The position numbers and the translations under genes were made by a program. From NCBI GenBank assembly GCA_963920525.1, contig OY986438.1, forward strand, positions 178,786,388 through 178,850,387: a DNA stretch of 64,000 bases, given 5' to 3'. The DNA comes from Dichetophora obliterata (lineage: Eukaryota; Arthropoda; Insecta; Diptera; Sciomyzidae). Shown in pieces: positions 37,144-47,878 of the stretch (position 1 is the stretch's first letter; every line of letters begins with the position of its first letter). The notes below the pieces were generated by a model. It saw only the letters and a list, made by a program, of their open reading frames with translations, made no database searches and was not told the origin of the DNA.

Positions 37144-37291
37144 AGCTGGATTCACTGATCACCTTCAGCATGTTTTGCAATTTTTTTTATATGTTTTTGC
37201 TCAGAGAGAAAAATTTCTGCACGCTCTCAACATGATAAACATTATTTTAAATCACACAAAAACATTCTGAAGGTTATCAGTGAATCCATCT
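37144..37291. mobile_element. PIF/Harbinger-like MITE, 148 bp
   Basis: Left end AGCTGGATTCACTGATCACC; right end, read inward, AGATGGATTCACTGATAACC, continuing to TTCAG. Both sides are flanked by TAA (37141-37143, 37292-37294), a TWA-type 3-bp target. The size and lack of coding fit a MITE. It is distinct in sequence from the two TTA-flanked copies. Confidence 0.7.
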
Positions 37292-37620
37292 TAACTACAC
37301 AACATGGCTGCCGTGTTATATTGAGAGAAGCTCTCGCGACAAAGAGAAAAGCTTTGTTTGCTGTTATATTGTGCTGCTGGTTAAATGAAGGCATTAAATA
37401 AAATGCGTAATTTTGTAATAATTAAAAAATACATTTTTCAAAAAACTTGTAAGTGTTACAGCGTGGTCATATCTTTCTATTTCCCATTAATTTTTGGTTT
37501 TGTATTTTCTAAACAATTACCTGTTGATTAGTACCAATACTGTTTGGTTTCGCGACACATAAAATTTTAATTTTTATAATCGCTAGACGCAGTGTGGGTT
37601 GCCAGCATTCGAGTTGTTGC
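37292..37620. other. Unassigned DNA
   Basis: Flank of the fold-back element; nothing recognised. Confidence 0.4.
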
Positions 37621-38692
37621 TTATATCGGTCATTCCATGTCAAATCGGATGCTTTTCGAAACCCACATTTCTATAATAATTTGGTACTTTGCTTTAAAAA
37701 AGAAAAACATTTGCATATTTCTTTGTAATTTTCAATTTTTTTTTTTTTGCAGTTTCACTGTGTATGAAAAATTATAAAGAAAAACAAAAATTATCATTTG
37801 GACATGTACTCAAACAACTATATCTTCTTATCTATATTTTAAAGATCTTGAATTGGTCTTTATTGTGGTGTCCTATTTTACAAACACTTTTGTAAAATAT
37901 TTTAAATTTTTTTACCACTAAAAATATTATTCATATTTTTCATAGACAGTGCTACCATTTGTTTCGTACTTTGAAAATATAATCGTATTGAGGCAGCCAT
38001 TTTTAATGCATTCTCAAAATTTGATGTTGGAGAATCAATGTTTACTATTTTGAACAAAATTTTTAAAAACTTACAACACAATTTTTAGGTACAAGATACT
38101 TTAATTTTTAATAAAAAATGTTGGTTGCGCCAGCATAAACAGTTATATATATTTCAGTAACTTTTCAGGAGAGCAAAAAAAAACAAATTTTTTTCAGAGC
38201 ATTTCTAGTACTGCGAGCAGTAACTGTTTTTGATCATTTCTAAATCATAAAAGATATAAAAAACTACAAATGCAGAAATGTGGGTAATACATAGTGTAAA
38301 CAAAATATGCTAAAAAAATTACACAAATCACATAACTATTTTTTCTGGCGCAGCGACGATTATGTAAAATCGGTCACATTGAAAAGTTTTATCAACTCGT
38401 TAAAATATACCATTCCTCTGCAGACTCTCTTTTTTTAAACTTGATAAAAAATTTGTTGGTTGTAATTCCATGATGTATACCTATATTAATACTTAATTAT
38501 GTAAAAATGTTTTAACATATTATTTATAATTTTTTTATATTCTTGTAAACTTGAACAATAGTTGAAAAAGTTACGATGCAATTTCGTAATGTTTAAAGCA
38601 CGACACAGGAGCAGTTAATTTATTCTAGCATGGCTTAATTAATTTCTTGCGGAAAAAACTGCGAGAAATAAACAAAATATTTTATTTCTCAG

Positions 38693-39178
38693 ATGGAGCA
38701 GTCACTTAAAAAAAAAAACAAAAAATTTTATAAATCTATGCAAGCTCGAAGTCTATTTCAATATCCCCGCAGAATGGCACTTTTTCGCAACATCGCACGG
38801 CCAGGAGAACCATGTGATGGTTTGGCAGGTACAGTAAAAAGACTTGCGGCAAGTGCTAGTCTGCAAACATTTTTGATCCGACAAATACTCCTGTAGTATT
38901 TTATAATTGGGTTTCAAGCAACATGACAAGTATTGAATCGGAATAATTTTCATCAAAACAGTACAACTCTGAAAAACAATCTCTCAAAAAGCGATTCGAA
39001 AAAGCAAAAAATGATAATTGGGACCTTAACTCACCATTCCTTTATACCATGGGGCAAAGGGAAAATTAATATGCGCATAACATCTACATCATCTTTTTCA
39101 ACTATTGTTGGAGTTTACAAGAACAAAAAAAAAATTATAAATAAAATGTTAAAACAATTTTACATAGTTTGGTATTAA
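38693..39178 (+). pseudogene. Central coding relic of the fold-back element (CDG-GGTVKR-type protein)
   Basis: A decayed coding block lies exactly between the two arms. IPAEWHFFATSHG (38763-38801) is followed, one frame away, by GEPCDGLAGTVKRLAASASL (about 38812-38870). A third piece in another frame reads TPVVFYNWVSSNMTSIESE (about 38885-38942), and GTLTHHSFIPWGKGKINMRI follows at about 39028-39085. From memory, this order of motifs (WHFFATSHGK, CDGIGGTVKRLAARASLQ, a final basic HxFIP segment) recurs in uncharacterised, transposon-associated arthropod proteins; I cannot name the family or give a function. Two frameshifts and one stop make it inactive. Its position suggests it belongs to the element's autonomous parent. 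Confidence 0.55.
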
Positions 39179-39545
39179 TAAAGGTATACAACATGGAATT
39201 ACAACCAAAAATTTTTTGGCAAATTTCAAAAATAGAGTGCAGAGGAAGAGTATATTTTATTGAGTTGACAAAAGTTTTCAATGTGACTTTACAAAAAAAA
39301 AAAAATTGTAATTTTTGGCATATAAATTAAAGAAAATCGTCACGTCACAATTAGTTTCAAGAATCGTCAAAATGACGATAAATCGTCAATGTTCGCAACT
39401 GTGCTCGCAGTACTAGATATGCTCTAAGAAAATTTGTTTTTTTTGCTCTCCTGAAAAGTTTGTGAAAGACATACAACTGTTTTTGTTGGCGCAGCGACGA
39501 TATGTACCTAAATTATTAAGAAAATACTAAAAATTCAATTTTTAA

Positions 39546-39782
39546 CCGTAGTCCTACGTTGGTGTAGAAAACTAAATTTTTTTTAAAATTTTTATATATT
39601 TCTAAAACCATTTAGTTTGGGATCCAATCTTACATGATTTTTACCTTATGCTAAGTGTGAACAGAAATCTTTTTCCTTGCAGTATTGCAATTATAATAAT
39701 TTTTCAAAATATTTAAAAACTTCGATTCCTCATTTACACCTCAAAGTGGAATTATGGTGTTTTTCTCAACGTAGGACTACGG
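39546..39782. mobile_element. TTAA-flanked MITE in the right arm only, 237 bp
   Basis: Starts CCGTAGTCCTACGTTGG and ends, inverted, CAACGTAGGACTACGG; flanked by TTAA at 39542-39545 and 39783-39786. The sister arm near 38090-38115 lacks it and reads straight through, so the insertion came after the fold-back structure existed. The TTAA target suggests a piggyBac- or Kolobok-type enzyme. Confidence 0.8.
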
Positions 39783-40282
39783 TTAATTAAGAATAAAAGT
39801 ATTTTGTACATAAAAATTGTGTAGTCCAATTTTGAAAAATTCGTTTAAAATAGTAAACATTGATTCTCCAACATCAAATTTTGAGAATGCATTACAAATG
39901 AATGCCTCAATACACTAATATTTTCAAAGCTCCAAAAAAAAGTGATGCCGACCATGAAAAATGGGAATAAACCTTTTATCGGTAAAATAAATAAAAAATT
40001 TTCCCAAAAGTGTCCCAAAGGACACCACAAAACAGACTAAAATTTTTTTGTAGGACTAACGGTTTAGAAGATATAGTTGTTTGACTACATGTTTTAATGA
40101 CAATTTCTCATTTTCTTTTTAATTTTTCATTGTGTATAACTGCAAAAAATTATAAAAAGTATGCAAATATTTTTTTTTTATAGTTCTATTGAAGTGCAAA
40201 ATTTGAAAAAAATCGGAATCGTCAAATATTACTTTTTGAACAAAAGCGTCCGATATAACATGGAATCACCGATAAATGTTTA

Positions 40283-42884
40283 TTTTCATTCCTCATTTCT
40301 AATTGTGACACGTATGCAACGATTTGTTGTTGTTGTGTTAAGCTTTTTAATACAGTCTTCAAACATTTTTTATGTGCATCGCTGTTCTAAAGTACAAAAA
40401 TATATCATTCAGTAGAAACACTTATACATGTAACCCAAGATACATTTTTTACCATTTACTTATACGTGTAACCCAAAATACATTACCTGCATATGCTTAT
40501 CACTTATATGCATATCAAAGATTTCGTTGACTTCCATTATATCACTATCAAAATACAAATAAATCTTTCATGTAGTGTAACTTGATTCTTTTTGTGTAAC
40601 TTAGTCTCAATGTAGCTACTTATAATAAGTAAAATAAAATAGAAAATTATATATTCCCACCACTCAGCTGACATCATTATTGAATTCTCTCACGTTTCAA
40701 TTGTAAAACCCTAAAAATATTATAGGTTGTAAACGAGACTCGAAAACTAACTAACATGAAAATTATATTCATTAAAACCGCAAACAATGCTCGTTTGTTG
40801 ACTGTGTTCAACGCACACATCTGGAAAAAAAAATAAAATAAAAAGATATGCATAATAAAAGCGAGAACTTTAACAAAAACTCAAACTCAACTCAAATCAT
40901 CGTCATGACCATGTCGAGCAGACCACCATCAAAAGTTTTAGGTTACTCCTCTTCCACCCACCCACTCATCCATTGTTGTTCATTCTCCACGCTATGTGTG
41001 GGTTGAAGTTAGGGTCATTTGAGCTAAATTTTCAGTTATGAATACATTTGAACTGAACTCTTCTACCATGCGACGAAATCGGTGTAAAAGTTCTTTTTTG
41101 ACGTTACTCCTGCTCATAGATGCTATACTGTTCAGTTTTTTCTGGTCTACTCTTAGATGCTAATAGATGAAAAACTTTTCATCAAGTTTATAAAAAACTA
41201 ATTCTACGCCATGCTTTGGCGATTCTGACAATTGAATGGCATGAGGTAACATGAGTTGGCAACAATCTTGAGCAGCTACGCACAAGCATTTTAATGGTCA
41301 CAAAGTAGTTGCGTCCGTTGTCCTTCGTCCGACGACATAAAAGGTCAACGTTGAACGTTGAGCTGAAAAGTTCTTTCAATAGATGCTGTTAACAGGAATC
41401 AGATAAGAAAATTCTTGAGCTTATGTATGGCTTAATGTGTGTGTGTGTGTTTGTTAAGATGCTCGTTTTTGTTGAGAAATACTTGTAGACGGATGTGGAA
41501 ATTTTGGCTTAAGAAAAGCAATAATTGGCCAAAAAGCGCCAAATTGCTTGAAAGTAAACTCATTACTGGCAAGTTATGAATAATGTTAACCCAACTTGAC
41601 ACAAGATGAAAGACATTCTGTTGCCATTCAAATATTACGTACATACATAAATTGTTGGACAAATATCTTACATGCATTAGTTTGAGATACACTCATCTCA
41701 TAGCCATAGACAGAAAGCAGCAGATATGTAATTCAAACAATTTGAGCAAACATTTCATGAATTTTATGTTAACGGAAGTTAGGGGATGAATTATGTTGTT
41801 GCTATTTCCTTTTATACGTATTAGTATGTTGAAGGTCTTATAAAGATTTCGAATTAAGTTTTTCGCGCAGTTGTTAAATTCAGCTGAATTCAGAAAGTAG
41901 TCGATATTTCGTAATTTCAGCTTGAAAGAACTAATGAAATTATTTTATTTTTGTGCTGTATAAAGTTTAAGTGAAACAACAAATTAAGTATTAACTTTTA
42001 TAACAGGTAGTTTTTCAAATACATTAAAAACTTAAAAAATAATATATGCCCCTTCTTCTCGAACTACAGATCGCAATCATTAAAACCTCATTACAAGCAG
42101 CCTTTCCAAAACCAGTGTATTTGCTAATAGCGTAAAAATAAATAAATTAACTCGAATGGCTAAAAAACAAAAACAAAAACCCCAAACGCTTAATAAAATA
42201 ATGCAATTACAATTACAAGTGATTAAAGAAGAATACAAAAAAGCATTCATTGTAACCCAAGCAAATACCATAACAACACTCAGCCATTTATATATACATA
42301 TATTTTTTTTTGTTCTCTTATGGTCCTATTATTCTTCTCTTAGGAAAAAAAAAAATCTTTATTATTATTATTGTGCAAAAAGCTTTACCATATAAATTTT
42401 AATTAAATTGTAATGAGCAGCGGATATATTTAATATATCCTGCATCCTTACTTAGCATTGTACGGATATAGCGTTTTGTTGTTTAATTATAACATAAATG
42501 TACATATGCTTTCATACAGAGTGATATCTACTATTTATAAATGGAAAGCAGTGAGTGTAAGTGCTTTATTATTTATCCAGCAATTATTAAATAAATGTAT
42601 CTAACGACTCTGAGTTTTCATTTGGGTAAATTACTTATAGAAATTATGGATTAAATTAATAAATTTAATAATAATAGAACTAACCACTATAGTTGAAATT
42701 GAACTATTAAATGATAGAAATTAGTTAAGGATTTATCGACAAAAATCGTGTAAGTCTTGGACGTAAGTACCGGGCATAAGACGAAAGTTAAATTTGAAAG
42801 CAATTTCCAGATCTCTAAAATTATATAAATTTTCCGTAAATTTCTTTCAGTAATAATATATAATTACATAAATTACTATATTGG
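40283..42884. other. Largely unique DNA, no supported gene
   Basis: No element ends recognised. It contains a short TG run near 41438. Frames at 41432-41692 and 42156-42395 lack motifs. This is one of the less repetitive parts of the window and may be host intergenic or intronic sequence. Confidence 0.4.
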
Positions 42885-43499
42885 CACTGTAGGAGAATTT
42901 TTAACTTTTGAAAAGACACAAAAAAACGTCAAGACACGTAAATTTAATTTTCGGTCAATGAATTTAGTGGCATATTCAGTTTTTCCAAATCAGATCAAAA
43001 TCTCGAGATATTTAGATTTTTCATAATTGACCTTAATTTGACCTTCATTTAAATATATTTTTATAGATTTTTAACAATTATTTTTAATTGTCTTTTTAAA
43101 AATACCTCTAACGTTAAAATCGAGTTAGCCTTGTTTAATCTGTGATTTTATAAATCCTTAGCAATTTCGCTTTTTCTTCCATTTTGACTAAATTTCAATG
43201 TTGAACGTAAGAACATTAAAAATAAATATTTTAATATTTTAATCAAATTAGTGCTTTCATTTCATAAGTAGACTTAATTCTGACAGTTTAAGCAAAATTG
43301 GAAATGGTCAACATTTTAGGTCTCTAAAAATAAGGAAAATATAGCCAAAATTGATCTAAAAGTGACTAAATTTTAATCGCATATGTCTCGAGATTTTGAT
43401 CTGATTGGCGAAAACTGAGTATGCCACTAAACTCTACTATCAAGAACTAAGTTTACGCGTCTCAGCATTTTCGTGTGTATTTTTAACGTCCCTACAGTG
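42885..43499. mobile_element. Long-TIR MITE, 615 bp
   Basis: The left arm begins CACTGTAGG and continues to TTTAGTGGCATATTCAGTTT and ATCAGATCAAAATCTCGAGA. The reverse complement of 43499-43380 gives CACTGTAGGGACG, TTTAGTGGCATACTCAGTTT and ATCAGATCAAAATCTCGAGA, so the arms are about 125 bp. The centre is A/T-rich and non-coding. No clear target duplication; superfamily open. Confidence 0.78.
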
Positions 43500-43749
43500 T
43501 AATTACTTCAATAATTTCAATAAAGTTTGCTTTACATGCTAATTGCGTTCTGAATTTTTATAGGTTCTGAAGATAGGAGAAAAACATTTCTTTAATTTTT
43601 CTATATTACCTTCATTTTAGATTGGGTTTGAAGTAAGTAAGCTACACAAAGTAAGCTACACAAACTAGATGTTCACTCGTAAAACGTCTCCCTGTTCCAT
43701 TAAGTCGTGGTAAAACATCCGAAATTGGGCGTAGAGCAATTGGGCAGAA

Positions 43750-43862
43750 TAGTCAGGTAGGGCCCGGCTCGCTTAGTGCCTTCAGGCGTTAACGAAGAGT
43801 GGAAAATGAAAAAGTTGAGTAGTTGTCAAAATGACGAAGTTCGTAAAAATTGGGCGTTTGTA
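43750..43862 (+). mobile_element. Solo end of the satellite-bearing element
   Basis: GGGCAGAATAGTCAGGTAGG through GTTAACGAAGAGTGGAAAAT and TTGTCAAAATGACGAAGTTC matches the left end of the element at 49447-50015 for ~110 bp. It is flanked by AAATTGGGCGT on the left (about 43721) and again on the right (about 43850), which may be a duplication linked to its insertion. Confidence 0.6.
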
Positions 43863-44710
43863 GCTTAGTTTCAAAAGACCTAGAAACATGCAAAATTTTG
43901 TTTCTTGGATTTCAAAACTACTCAGCTGTTTTTTTATAATAAATATATTGAATATATCAATCTGAGAAAATTATTTGATTTCAATTTTGGTGATTCATAA
44001 ATACCAAAAAACCTAAGGTTTATGAGAAAACACCTGTTAAATAAGAACAGAACAGGTCTAACACCTGTTTATAAGAAAACATTTTTTGCATTTTTACCAA
44101 GTGACTATTTTGTAGATGTTGACGCAAGTTTGAAGTGCCATCTCAAACTATTCACCACTTTTTTAAAATATAGCCACACTTCACTCTTCATTTACGTTTA
44201 ATATTTCTTATTTTATTCTATATTTTGCAAATTGGCAATGTTTATTTACCATCGCCGCCTTTTTGTCAGAGTTACTGGTTGGTAAATTCTCGTTGTCGAT
44301 TTTTAGCATTTTCCACTGGTGTTAAGGTATTTTTCCTTCTAAAAAAACACCGAAAAAACACCGGTTTTTGATAAAAAACCAATCACTCTTAAACACCGAA
44401 CATTTTTCGCCATCCCTAATTTACAGACGATCCCGTCAAAATTTGTGACCTTTTTACTAATCTTTTTAAAGAATCTTTGTTGCTATACGTTAATGCTCCC
44501 TACCTGAACCCGTTGAGCTTAGTTTTTGAAATTTTAGGCAGAAAATTGTATTTATATTACATAAAAAAATCTGAAGTTTTGAAAAAATTTAAAGGATTTG
44601 GGTGTTTTTAATAGAATGTAATGCATAAGGGGTCTGTGTAGAGAAATAAAAAAATTTTTAATTAGAAAACTGCTAAATTGGAAATTTTTTCGTAGTGTAG
44701 GCGTTTAACC
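43863..44710. other. Unassigned DNA
   Basis: No gene or element end recognised. Confidence 0.4.
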
Positions 44711-44713
44711 TTA

Positions 44714-44925
44714 TGCTTGGTTTTCACTATGTCGTTTTCAGTGGTCAGTTGTTGTCAATCAAATTGAAAATAACAACATGTTGACATTTTTTCTAACTTT
44801 GGCAATCTTTGAAAATTAAATACAATTAAATTATAAAATGGAGCTACGCAGAAAATTAAGAAAATAAGAGTTTTATTAAGAGTTTTATTAAGTCGTCATA
44901 AAAATGACAAAGTGAAAACCAAGCA
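44714..44925. mobile_element. PIF/Harbinger-like MITE, 212 bp (copy 2)
   Basis: Starts TGCTTGGTTTTCACTATGTC and ends, inverted, GACAAAGTGAAAACCAAGCA, with TTA on both sides (44711-44713 and 44926-44928). Its arms are better preserved than those of copy 1 at 33796-34018, so it is the better guide to the family ends. Confidence 0.85.
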
Positions 44926-45189
44926 TTATGGAATTTTTTATTTATATTTTTTTTTTCTTGAGGCTTATAAAATAAATAACTCACCTGATCGCAAATTTTC
45001 ACTTTTTTTTTAATACTGCACGAACTGGCTCGAAAAATCTATATTTAAAGTACACAAAAAGCTTTTAATGTCATTTTTATAACTTTTTTGGAAAAAGCAT
45101 ACTTTTGGATTTCTCATGCTGTTGGAAGCAAAAGCTTTACAGTGGCTACGGATTTTACAGGAATTTTTGAAAAATGCTTTAATCACGTA

Positions 45190-46509
45190 TGATATATTGG
45201 GGGTTGGAATTAATTTTAAAGGTTTTTTTTCGGTTTTTGAGCATTTATTTAGAAACAACGGTACAATGTATATTATTCAAAGTATTGTCCATCGTTAGCT
45301 ACAACATTTTCCCATCTTTCTGGCAGCATATGGATTCCGCGCCGGAAGAACGATTCGTCTTTTGAGGCAATCCACGAATCGACCCATTTTTTGGTATCCT
45401 CGTAAGAAGTGAAGCGCTGCTCAGCCAAGCCATGCGTCATCGATCTGAATAGGTGGTAGTCGGAAGGGGCTATGTCTGGGCTATAAGGCGGGTGGGGTAG
45501 CACATCCCAATTCAGCGCCTCCAACGTTTCCTTGACGGTTCTTGCAACATGTGGCCGTGCGTTGTCATGTTGAAAAACCACTTTGTCGTTTCTTTTGGCA
45601 TATTCCGGCCGTTTAACCTTTAATGCTCGGCTCAATTGCATCAATTGTTGTTGGTAGCGTTCCCCAGTGATGGTTTCGTTAGGTTTTAGCAGCTCATTCG
45701 TGTACTATGAGCTGCACCCTTCGTGTACACCCTTCTGATCCCACCAAATACACAGCGTAAGCTTGGCGCCATGAATATTCGGCTTGGCCCTCGATGTTGA
45801 TGCATGGCCGGGTGGTCCCCACGATGTTTTTCGCTTAGGATTATTGTAATGGATCCACTTTTCATCGCCAGTGACAATACGATGCAAAAAACTCTTCCTT
45901 TTATGCCGTTGAAGCAGTTGTTCGCACATGCAAAATCGCCGTTCAACGTCTCTCGGCTTCAACTGGTACGGCACCCAATTTCCTTACTTTTGAATCATTC
46001 CCATGGCCTTCAAGCGTTTGCCGACCGTTGATAAGTCGACTCCCAATGATTCTGACAATTCTTGAAGGGTTTGACACGGGTCTTCATCGGGCAAAGCCTC
46101 CAATTCCTCATCTTCAAACTTTTTCGGCTGGCCCGGACGCTCTTTGTCTTCCGTATCAAAATCACCACTTTTAAACCGACGGAACCAGTACTCACAAGTA
46201 GAAATCGATGGAGCATAGTCCCCGTAAGCCTCAGTAAGCGTGCGTTGTGCTTCAACCGCTTTTTTCTTCAAATGGAAGCACAAAAGTAAACCTTCCCGCA
46301 AATTGCGTTTTGTTGGAACGAAAGTCGACATGTTCACAGAGAAAAAAATATATGTTGTTTACACTTCAGTGGAATGACACATACTGAAAAATGAAGCTTA
46401 GACAATGTGCTTTGAAATGAATATAGTCACAGGTGTGCCCGATGCGATCTATTGATAGTTACGCCATCTCTTAGAAAACCTTTAAAACTAATTCCAACCC
46501 CCAATATCA
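45190..46509 (-). mobile_element. Nearly complete mariner element, 1320 bp
   Basis: Inverted ends TGATATTGGGGGTTGGAATT (right end, read inward; the left carries an extra AT) continue to TTTTAAAGGTTTT, about 35 bp. TA lies at both sides (45188-45189, 46510-46511). Size and structure are those of a full-length mariner. The transposase gene runs on the minus strand and is described separately. Confidence 0.88.
45273..46337 (-). pseudogene. Mariner transposase, full length with two in-frame stops
   Basis: The gene begins MNMSTFVPTKRNLREG at 46337 and covers the whole mariner transposase (about 350 codons) in one frame. The first helix-turn-helix and the linker FKSGDFDTEDKERPGQPKKF are followed by a second helix-turn-helix (LSESLGVDLSTVGKRLKAMG). 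A TAA at 45984-45986 interrupts it just before NWVPYQLKPRD. The catalytic triad is intact: TGDEKWIHY (first Asp), HDNARPHV (second Asp) and SPDIAPSDYHLF (third Asp), with 34 residues between the last two, the DD34D signature. A second stop near 45702-45704 lies in a locally rearranged segment (see findings). The end reads VANDGQYFE. The protein style resembles the mellifera group, which is a guess. The copy is inactive as it stands but recently lost. Confidence 0.9.
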
Positions 46510-46599
46510 TACGTTGTCGTTAATGGGTTAATTAGGTAAGGGAGAAATGTCTAAAGTGGGACCTCTTCTAATGTGGTAGTCGAAATTTTCACATTGTTT

Positions 46600-47205
46600 C
46601 AAAAAATAGTCTAAATTTTACTTTTATTTTTTCGATCAAAAATAAAAGTTAAAATTTGGCTTTTATTTTTCCGATCAAAAATAAATATTGAAAATTTTAC
46701 AATGGTAGTTCTTATTAACTAAAACAAGTGCTTACATTTTTAAACAACTAATAGAGCACATTTTTTATTTATTTCCACCTATACTGATAACATTTTTGAA
46801 CAGAAAAAATCATTGCTATCAATCTTCATAGCGTTGCATTGCATCGCTTATTTGCTAATCATTGCACATTCTGTTTTCATTTATTCCGCAAACCACTGCG
46901 ACTGCAAGCAGAGGATATATGAATTAAAATATGACCTTTTACTTTTGATCGAAAAAATAAAGGTCAAATTTTAACTGTTATTTTTGATCGACAAAATTAG
47001 AGCCAAATTTTAACTTTTATTTTTGATCAAAAAAACAAAAGTCAAATTTTAATTTTTACATTTGATCAAAAAAAATTAAAAGTCAAATATTAACTTTAAT
47101 TTTTGATAGAAAAAAATTAGTCAAAGAATTTTTGATCAAAAAAAATAAAAGTCAAATTTCAGCTTTTATATATGATCAAAAAAATAAAAGTCTAATTTTT
47201 CCTTT
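46600..47205. repeat. Degenerate ~40-bp repeats built on TTTTTGATCAAAAA
   Basis: Units of the form TTTTTGATCAAAAAAATAAA followed by AGTCAAATTTTAACTTTTA occur about seven times at 46935-47205 and twice at 46600-46690. Each core is a palindrome around GATC. A non-repeat stretch (46690-46925) separates the two groups. Looks like slippage-grown DNA. Confidence 0.7.
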
Positions 47206-47868
47206 ACGCACATAGGGCTGAATGTGTTCCCTTTCTTAGTGACCATAACTGTCAAATTCAGACATTTTGGTATTTTTGCTTTCATATTGCATTCTCATTG
47301 GTTGCAGATTTTGTATGAAATTTCAAATTCGTTTTGACAGTTTCGGTCACCGGCTCTCCACCCCAACACTACCTTGTCTAATTTTTCCATGGCCACAAAA
47401 TCTAGATCAGGGTCGCGTGCAGTATTTTGTTTGCTTACTTAATGCCTTAATTCAATACAGGTGTTAATATGGGTTGCCGTGCATACTTTTTGTGTTTAAA
47501 TTTAAAAAATGTTATTTTTCAAATGCAGAATTAACTTTAGAATTAAGTACTTAAATAAGCGCCTTAAAATTGAAAAACAACAAAAAACTATCAAAAAAGT
47601 TGCAATAGTAATAACATCCCACTCTTATTTCAAGGAAGCTCACTTAAAATAATTGTGAATATTATTTATTGGGGAAATTCCGATTATGGGGGCGCCAAGC
47701 TCTGAAAATGCCGTTTTGAAGTACTCACTACGAAAGTAAGATTCACCGATGGAATTATCGATTTAAGACCTTTTTCTTTTTTATAAGATTCTTTAAGAGA
47801 ACTGGCTATATTTTTCTTCATATATAACCGATATTGATGATTATGCTTCTTTATTGGTGCTATTTAGA
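47206..47868. other. Unassigned DNA
   Basis: Nothing recognised; the flank of the SINE contributes its target sequence at 47869-47878. Confidence 0.4.
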
Positions 47869-47878
47869 GCTAATATAA

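Larger units (their letters stand above)
37622..40282. mobile_element. Large fold-back element with long inverted arms
   Basis: The left arm (about 37622-38450) and right arm (about 39200-40282) are inverted copies along most of their length. Matching blocks in order from the outside: CGGTCATTCCATG/CGGTGATTCCATG; CAAACAACTATATCTTCT; TTTGAAAATATAATCGTATTGAGG; TTCTCAAAATTTGATGTTGG, GAGAATCAATGTTTACTATT; GGAGAGCAAAAAAAACAAAT; GAGCATNTCTAGTACTGCGAG; and CATTGAAAAGTTTTATCAACTC with CCTCTGCA. The ~750-bp centre carries a coding relic (38763-39178). The right arm is longer because a 237-bp MITE inserted in it. Ends look like CGGTNATTCCATG, but I could not settle the target duplication. The class is unknown. 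Confidence 0.85.

Noticed and set aside
45804..46289. Plus-strand frames inside the mariner
   Set aside because: Antisense shadows of the transposase gene on the minus strand.
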